Source: Novosphingobium sp. HII-3
GTDB taxonomy: Bacteria > Pseudomonadota > Alphaproteobacteria > Sphingomonadales > Sphingomonadaceae
Assembly: GCF_002916655.1 (NCBI RefSeq)
Contig: NZ_PPSM01000009.1
Span: 1 to 64,000, forward strand
Direction: 5' to 3'
Length of the DNA stretch: 64,000 nucleotides
A program made the translations under genes and the position numbers. A model generated the notes under the pieces. That model had not been told where the DNA came from. It saw only the letters and a list, made by a program, of their open reading frames with translations, and did no database searches. Below are positions 58,823-64,000 of the stretch, piece by piece; the stretch's first letter is position 1, and each line of letters opens with the position of its first letter.

Positions 58823-59746
58823 TCACGCGCCGCCGAACTTCCAGACCGGGATGCCGAGCTTCTTGGCCTTGTCTGCAAGGTTGTCATTGATGCCGGTGCC
58901 GGGGAAGTGCATCACGCCTTTGGGCAGGATTTCCAGCATCTCGTCGTTGCGCTTAAAGGGCGCTGCGCGGCCGTGTTTCGTCCAGTCGGGAGCGAAACCG
59001 ATTTGCGGCACGTTGCGGTTCGTAGCCCACAGCGAGGCGATCTTCTCGGCGCCTTTCGGCGACTTGCCGTGCATCAGCACCATGTCCGGGTGCTTCTCGT
59101 GCACCTGATCGAGCTTGGCCCAGATCAACCGGTGATCGTTGAAGTCGAGACCGCCGGTGACGAGGATCTTCGGACCGGGCGGAAGGAGGATCGTCTGCTC
59201 GGCGCGCCGTTTCGCTGCCAAGAAGTCGCGGCTATCGATCATCGCAGAGGTGAGATTGCGGTGGTTGACCTTTGATCCGCTGCGCGGAAGCCAGGTCTTG
59301 CCGACGTGGCGCTCGTAATGTTCGGCCGCCTGGTCGCGCATCAGCTCGAAGGCGTTCTGACGTTCGATCAGGGTCTGCCCCTCGGCGATATGGCGCTCGA
59401 GTTCGACCGCCTTCACTTCGCTGCCGTCTTGTTCACGCTGTCCGCGGCGTTGCGCCTGCTCGTTGTCGTCGAGTTCGCGCGCGATCCGGTCGGTGGCGCG
59501 GTGGAAGACGTTGACCGTCGACCAAAGGAGATCGTCGAGGTCGGGTTCGAGGCGAGTGTCCTCCAGCGTCCCGATCAGGGCGTCGAAGATGTCAGCGATG
59601 GCGCCTGCAACCGCATTGCCGTCGGGCAAGAGCCGCTGGTCGGGTTCATCCTCGAAGGGACGGTAGCCGTGGAGCTGAAGTTCGTTGAGGACATGGTCGG
59701 TCGGTGATGAGGCGTGATGCGGTTCGAAGTCGTCGTGCTCGCTCAT
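58823..59746 (-). CDS. DUF2493 protein (SLOG-like nucleotide-binding)
   Basis: The product has 307 residues. The C-terminal third is DUF2493: GPKILVTGGLDFNDHRLIWA, MVLMHGKSPKGAEKIASLWA and GVMHFPGTGINDNLADKAKK. This is a Rossmann-like SLOG fold, thought to bind nucleotides. The N-terminal two thirds are acidic and helical. It is a regular member of the accessory set on alphaproteobacterial ICEs and plasmids. The ligand is unknown. It follows a 316-base gap that carries a nested inverted repeat. Confidence 0.88.
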   Translation of the reverse strand: MSEHDDFEPHHASSPTDHVLNELQLHGYRPFEDEPDQRLLPDGNAVAGAIADIFDALIGTLEDTRLEPDLDDLLWSTVNVFHRATDRIARELDDNEQAQRRGQREQDGSEVKAVELERHIAEGQTLIERQNAFELMRDQAAEHYERHVGKTWLPRSGSKVNHRNLTSAMIDSRDFLAAKRRAEQTILLPPGPKILVTGGLDFNDHRLIWAKLDQVHEKHPDMVLMHGKSPKGAEKIASLWATNRNVPQIGFAPDWTKHGRAAPFKRNDEMLEILPKGVMHFPGTGINDNLADKAKKLGIPVWKFGGA

Positions 59747-60062
59747 GGGATGCTCCGTCGATTGGACCGCGACCGTCGCGGCCTTCATGGCGACGAAAGC
59801 CGGCGGGCGGGCCAGCCCTGCACCCGGAGCGCAGCGCAGGGCCGGAGCGTCAGCGAAGGATGGCGAAGGCCGGCGATTTTGCCTCGCGATGGAAAGGCGC
59901 GGCACGCGCCGCCGGAAAATCGTTGGCCGCAGCCATTGTCGGGCGGGCCCGTTTGCTGGCCGATCGCCCTCTCGAAGGCCGAGGCGCGGTCCCCCTTCGA
60001 CGGTTGGTGCATCCGCGCGAGCATGACGACACACCGTCTCATTGCCGCTCTCGCGTGCCGGT
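59747..60062. other. Intergenic region with nested inverted repeats
   Basis: No gene is supported in these 316 bases. An outer pair of arms, GGCCGGCGATTTT at 59868-59880 and AAAATCGTTGGCC at 59916-59928, matches at 11 of 13 positions. It encloses an inner perfect hairpin, GGCGCG-GCA-CGCGCC, at 59896-59910. The structure would sit in the leader of the DUF2493 gene. Confidence 0.5.
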
Positions 60063-61100
60063 CTATGCCGCGAGCGCCATGAACCTTGCGATGTCCTGGG
60101 GTGCAATCTGAATCCGCGACTGCTGCCGGAGATGATCGATGCCCAAGGTGCGGAGATCCTCGTTGAAGTCGCCGAGAGTCGGCGAGATGACAATCGCCTC
60201 GATCCCGACCGCGTTCGCCCGTTCGATCAGGCTGTCACGCGCACCGTCACCGGCCGGATCATTGTCGCGCACGATGTAGAGCCGTCGGAGCGTATAGGGG
60301 AATAGGATGGCGGAGAGATGCGCTGCCGAGAGCGCCGCCAGCATCGGCATGTCGGGAAGCACCTGTCGGAGCGAAAGGACGGTCTCGATGCCTTCGCCGG
60401 CCGCCATGACCTCGCCGCCGGCGCTGAAGCGCACCGCGTTGCCGAGCAGGTCGCCCATTGCTCGCCTCGGCGTGCCGATCGGTGCCTTGTCACGCGATCC
60501 GGGATCGAGCCAGGTTCGGTGCGCTCCCGTGATCCTGTCGTCGAGATCGGTTACAGCGGCGATCATCGCCGGCCAGGTCTCGGTCGGCGCGTGCTCGTCG
60601 GGCCGATAATAGCAGCGTGGATGGAAGCGAAGGCTTCCGGTTCCGTGTAAATCCGTAATGCCGCGTTTCCGTAAATACGCTTGCACGATCGTGCCTGTTA
60701 TCGGCTGCGACATGGCGATGAGACGTCTGGCTGCTTCCGGCGAGCCGCTTGGTGCCTGCCGTTGGCGCTCCGGAAATCGCGGCTCCGGCTCGGGGGGCGG
60801 CATGCTGAGGAAGGTCCGGGCCTCATCGGCCACGTCCTTGAAGTCGATCAGGCCGCAGCTTTCACGGATGACATCGAGGAGATCGCCATGTTCGCCGGTG
60901 GCGGCGTCGGTCCATTTGCCCGCGACACCTTTCGGCGAATCCTTCAGCCGCACATACATCGAGCGGCCGGGCGTGTTGCGCACGTCGCCTACCAGCCAGT
61001 AGCGGCCCTCGCGACGCCCGCTATAGAGATAATGCCGGCACACCGCCTCGGCCTGCCGGCCAAGACTGTGCGCAAGGTCGGAGGCGTCCTGCCGGGCCAT
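60063..61100 (-). CDS. Toprim-domain primase-like protein
   Basis: The product has 345 residues. The N-terminal part (EAVCRHYLYSGRREGRYWLV, GKWTDAATGEHGDLLDVIRE) resembles the DUF7146/CHC2-like region of plasmid primases. The toprim domain carries the Glu in EVMAAGEGIETVLSLRQV and the Asp pair in LRRLYIVRDNDPAGDGARD. It is probably used in DNA replication or repair of the ICE. Its ATG at 61100 overlaps the helicase stop (TGATG), so the two are translationally coupled. Confidence 0.88.
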   Translation of the reverse strand: MARQDASDLAHSLGRQAEAVCRHYLYSGRREGRYWLVGDVRNTPGRSMYVRLKDSPKGVAGKWTDAATGEHGDLLDVIRESCGLIDFKDVADEARTFLSMPPPEPEPRFPERQRQAPSGSPEAARRLIAMSQPITGTIVQAYLRKRGITDLHGTGSLRFHPRCYYRPDEHAPTETWPAMIAAVTDLDDRITGAHRTWLDPGSRDKAPIGTPRRAMGDLLGNAVRFSAGGEVMAAGEGIETVLSLRQVLPDMPMLAALSAAHLSAILFPYTLRRLYIVRDNDPAGDGARDSLIERANAVGIEAIVISPTLGDFNEDLRTLGIDHLRQQSRIQIAPQDIARFMALAA

Positions 61101-64000
61101 CACGCGGCCTCCCGTTCGGCGATGCGGGCGATCGGGAAGGTGTCGAGCAGCTTGGTGAGGATGGCGGGCCCTGACGCATCGATGGGCACGAAGAAGCGCA
61201 GCTTCCACGAGATGATCTCGCTGAACAGGCCATAGGCCCGCAGTCGATCCCGCATCGCATCGGTGAAGCCCGACAGCTCGATGCGGTTGGTCCCCATCAC
61301 GCGGGCGCGGCGCAACTGCATGCCGTCAGTGAGATCGAGAATAGTCGTGCCGCCGATCAGCGCTGTGAAGGCGGCGTCTGGCGTCAGGGTGCTGGCGCCC
61401 ATGGTGCCGGCGTTCGCGGCCCAGGCGGGGGATACGCGGCGACCGATGATGCGCTCGCCCGCGTCGGTCTGGAGCCGATAGACCCGCGTCGACTCGTTGG
61501 GCAGACGCTTCCAGATCGGCAGCAGCAGGCCGGCGACGATGTGGATAGTGCTGTCGGAGAACTCCGGCACCTCGGCCAGTTCGGTATCCCAGGCGGTTGC
61601 GAAGGTGCGGCGGTCGGCTTCCTCCCAATGGCTCTCGTCCATCATGCGCAGTGGCGCGTAGTGCTGCTCCATCGGCCGGATCAGGCAGACGCGCCGTTCG
61701 ATCTCGCCATCGTCGAGCATCATGGATGGCGCCGGGATCTGCACGGCGGCCCGGCCGGATCGGCCGTTGACGAGGAGCCGCGCGCGGGGATCGGCGAGAT
61801 GGTCGATTGCCGTGTCCAGCGTGGTCGGCCGGTTGCGCTCTCGCCGCATGATGGTGAGCAACCGCGTCTCCGCAGCCGTGCCTGGATGGGTGTGGATCAC
61901 CTGGCTGTCGGTGACGACGAAGCTTTCGGCCTGCAGCGTCTCCAACCCGACATCATAGACGCCGCTCCGGACCGCGCCCTCGATCTTGGCAGTGAGGAGC
62001 TGCTCAAACGCCGTGAAGAGCACGCCCTGCAGATCGATGGTCAGCGCGAGGAGCCTGTTGAGGAAGGTGGTGATCGGCGGCAACTCGTCCTTGATGCCGT
62101 TGTCGTCCATCAGCTTCAGGCCGGTGGCGGATTCGAAGCGGTCGAGCGAGCAGCCGTCGACCTTGCCGCTCACGAGCAGGAGATAGAGCTGCCGGAGCGC
62201 ATCGCGCGCATAGTGCGATTCCAGATTGTCCTCGGGTCGGAAGAGGCCCTGTCCGCCCGTCTGGCGCTGGCCGCGTGTGATCGCGCCCAGCGTGTCGAGC
62301 CGGCGCGCGATAGTCGAGAGGAAGCGCTTCTCGGCCTTCACGTTGGTGGCGATCGGCCGGAAGAGCGGCGGCTGCGCCTGGTTCGTCCGGTTGGTGCGGC
62401 CCAGGCCCTGGATGGCGGCATCGGCCTTCCAGCCCGGCTCGAGCAGATAGTGGACGCGCAGGCGCTGGTTCCGCGCCGCGAGATCGGCGTGGTAGCTGCG
62501 GCCGGTGCCGCCCGCTTCCGAGAACACGAGCACGCGCTTCTGGTCATCCATGAACGCGGCGGCTTCGGCAAGATTGGCGGAGGCGGCGCGGTTCTCGACG
62601 GCAAGCCGCTCGCCCTTGCGCACCACGCGGCGCGAGCGGCCCGTCACCTCGGCCACTATGTCGGTGCCGAAACGCTGGACAATCTGGTCAAGCGCGCCCG
62701 GCACGGGCTCAAGCGATGCGAGCCGTTCGATCAGCTCGTCGCGCCGGGCGGCGGCTTCGCGGCTTTCGACGGGCTGGCCGTCGCGAAAGACCGGACGCGA
62801 TGACAGATTGCCCTCGCTGTCGGTGAACGGCTCGTAGAGCTGCACCGGGAAGGAATGGGCGAGGTAATCCAGGACATATTCCCTCGGCGTGATGTCTACC
62901 CGGACGTCGTTCCACTCCTCGGTGGGAATCTCTGCGAGACGCCGTTCCATCAGCGCTTCGCCGGTCGATACGATCTGAATCACAGCCGAATGACCTTCGG
63001 CCAGGTCCTGCTCGATCGAGCGGACCAGTGTCGGGGTCTTCATGCTGGTCAGCAGATGGCCGAAGAAGCGCTGCTTGGCGGATTCGAAGGCAGAGCGTGC
63101 GGCCGACTTCGCCTGCCGGTTCAGCGTGCCGCTGTCGCCGGTGATGTTGGCGGCCTGCATCGCCGCGTCGAGATGATTGTGGATGATGGCGAAAGCGCCG
63201 GCATAGGCATCGTAGATGCGCGTCTGCTCGGGCGTGAGCTGGTGTTCGAGCAACTCATATTCGACGCCGTCGTAGGACAGCGATCGTGATGTGTAGAGGC
63301 CGAGCGAGCGCAGATCGCGCGCCAGCACTTCCATGGCCGCGACGCCGCCATTCTCGACCGCCTCGACGAATTCGGCACGATTGGCGAAGGGGAAATCCTC
63401 GCCGCCCCACAGGCCGAGCCGCTGGGCATAGGCGAGATTGTGGACGGTGGTCGCGCCGGTCGCCGAAACGTACACGACGCGCGCGTTCGGCAAAGCGTGC
63501 TGGAGGCGCAAGCCCGCACGGCCCTGCTGCGAAGGAGCGACATCGCCCCGTTCTCCCTTGCCGCCACCGGCGTTCTGCATGGCGTGGCTTTCGTCGAAAA
63601 TGATCACTCCGTCGAAATCGGAGCCCAACCATTCGACGATCTGCTTGACCCGCGAAAGCTTCTCGCCGCGGTCGTCGGACCGTAGCGTGGCGTAGGTGGT
63701 GAAAAGGACGCCTTCCGCGAGACGGATCGCGGTCCCTTGGGGGAAGCGCGACAGCGGTGTGACCAGCAGCCGCTCCATGCCGAGCGCGGACCAGTCGCGT
63801 TGGGCGTCCTCGAGCAGCTTGTCGGATTTGGAGATCCAGACCGCCTTGCGCCGGCCCTGGAGCCAGTTGTCGAGGATGATCCCGGCCGACTGGCGGCCCT
63901 TGCCGGCGCCGGTGCCGTCGCCGAGCATGAAGCCCTTGCGGAAGCGAACGGCATTTTCCGCGTCGTCCGGCGCGGCCGAGACGAGGTCGAAGGTTTCGTC
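61100..64000 (-). CDS. Strawberry-notch-type DEAD/SNF2-like helicase (5' end outside the window)
   Basis: At least 966 residues are in the window; the frame is open to base 64000, so the N-terminus lies beyond. Walker A is GDGTGAGKGRQSAGIILDNW, and the Walker B/DEAH-like motif is VIIFDESHAMQNAGGG. VVYVSATGATTVHNLAYAQR is motif III, and AIQGLGRTNRTNQAQPPLF is motif VI. The C-terminal half is the SBNO-helicase-like extension. Large proteins of this type are fixed members of plasmid and ICE accessory regions. They are often adjacent to toprim and DUF2493 genes. Their role may be in DNA processing or antirestriction; that is inference. Confidence 0.9.
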   Translation of the reverse strand, partial: DETFDLVSAAPDDAENAVRFRKGFMLGDGTGAGKGRQSAGIILDNWLQGRRKAVWISKSDKLLEDAQRDWSALGMERLLVTPLSRFPQGTAIRLAEGVLFTTYATLRSDDRGEKLSRVKQIVEWLGSDFDGVIIFDESHAMQNAGGGKGERGDVAPSQQGRAGLRLQHALPNARVVYVSATGATTVHNLAYAQRLGLWGGEDFPFANRAEFVEAVENGGVAAMEVLARDLRSLGLYTSRSLSYDGVEYELLEHQLTPEQTRIYDAYAGAFAIIHNHLDAAMQAANITGDSGTLNRQAKSAARSAFESAKQRFFGHLLTSMKTPTLVRSIEQDLAEGHSAVIQIVSTGEALMERRLAEIPTEEWNDVRVDITPREYVLDYLAHSFPVQLYEPFTDSEGNLSSRPVFRDGQPVESREAAARRDELIERLASLEPVPGALDQIVQRFGTDIVAEVTGRSRRVVRKGERLAVENRAASANLAEAAAFMDDQKRVLVFSEAGGTGRSYHADLAARNQRLRVHYLLEPGWKADAAIQGLGRTNRTNQAQPPLFRPIATNVKAEKRFLSTIARRLDTLGAITRGQRQTGGQGLFRPEDNLESHYARDALRQLYLLLVSGKVDGCSLDRFESATGLKLMDDNGIKDELPPITTFLNRLLALTIDLQGVLFTAFEQLLTAKIEGAVRSGVYDVGLETLQAESFVVTDSQVIHTHPGTAAETRLLTIMRRERNRPTTLDTAIDHLADPRARLLVNGRSGRAAVQIPAPSMMLDDGEIERRVCLIRPMEQHYAPLRMMDESHWEEADRRTFATAWDTELAEVPEFSDSTIHIVAGLLLPIWKRLPNESTRVYRLQTDAGERIIGRRVSPAWAANAGTMGASTLTPDAAFTALIGGTTILDLTDGMQLRRARVMGTNRIELSGFTDAMRDRLRAYGLFSEIISWKLRFFVPIDASGPAILTKLLDTFPIARIAEREAA

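Noticed and set aside
59785-60042. Minus-strand open frames in the gap before the DUF2493 gene
   Set aside because: Composition is Arg/Pro-rich shadow type, and the DNA there is better explained by inverted repeats.
61541-62803. 420-residue open frame antisense to the helicase gene
   Set aside because: Shadow of a conserved coding frame; composition typical of antisense GC-rich DNA.
1-64000. CRISPR arrays, rRNA genes or prophage structural genes
   Set aside because: No regularly spaced identical repeats with unique spacers, no rRNA sequence and no capsid or tail genes were seen.

Overview
The window is GC-rich DNA from an alphaproteobacterium. The gene families suggest a sphingomonad (Novosphingobium/Sphingobium type), but this is inferred from gene content and not from any rRNA. 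It holds a stretch of core chromosome followed by a large integrative and conjugative element (ICE) inserted at the 3' end of guaA. The right end of the ICE lies outside the window.

Core part, 1-14401. A scar comes first: an IS21-like terminus cuts off a tyrosine integrase gene next to tRNA-Leu(CAG). Ordinary chromosomal genes follow: an NDUFA9-like NAD(P)-binding protein, a cupin protein, two DUF2171 proteins, a lipoprotein-type PQQ/heme-c dehydrogenase, ribonucleotide reductase nrdA with a putative NrdR box, a GlsB/YeaQ membrane protein, nadB, an ABC ATPase, a lipocalin and guaA.

ICE left end, 14402-17880. Repeated GRCGGTAT motifs lie between guaA and a P4-type integrase. Next come an AlpA-like regulator, a 55-nt 3' fragment of a tRNA-Leu(CAA) gene that marks an older integration event, a lone winged-helix protein, an accessory hisI and a small CC-containing membrane protein under a MerR-type promoter.

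Mercury module, 18069-24240. merR and a second disulfide reductase run leftwards. merT, merP, a frameshifted merF, merA, merB and a LysR regulator run rightwards. The LysR gene appears to start at a CTG overlapping the merB stop.

Transfer and maintenance module, 24212-43197, all on the minus strand. From right to left: an RdfS-like excisionase, RepA with iterons inside its own gene, ParA, a ribbon-helix-helix protein, DUF2840, TraF, DUF736, a lytic transglycosylase, relaxase, TraG, a CopG-like protein, TrbB-C-D-E-J-K-L-F-G-I and DUF2274. Many of these genes overlap by ATGA or TGATG.

ICE control module, 43338-45210. DUF6499 and DUF2285 halves are split by a +1 shift at CCC-U, as in the FseA activator of ICEMlSymR7A. 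A small DUF2285 (QseM-like) protein and two helix-turn-helix regulators around a perfect operator palindrome complete it. An IS110-family element (IS1111-like layout) follows.

Metal module, 46531-56086. A pbr-like lead/cadmium/zinc operon contains a P-type ATPase with four degenerate HMA repeats, lspA, ccdA, uppP and a CDF transporter. A MAPEG-like gene, a glutamine-dependent nadE and a CadR/PbrR-type MerR regulator lie beside it. Two MerR-type promoters with 19-bp spacers here closely resemble the mer promoter.

Right part, 56293-64000. ICE accessory genes: a second DUF736, three unknown proteins, DUF2493, a toprim primase-like protein and the C-terminal part of a strawberry-notch-type helicase that runs off the window.
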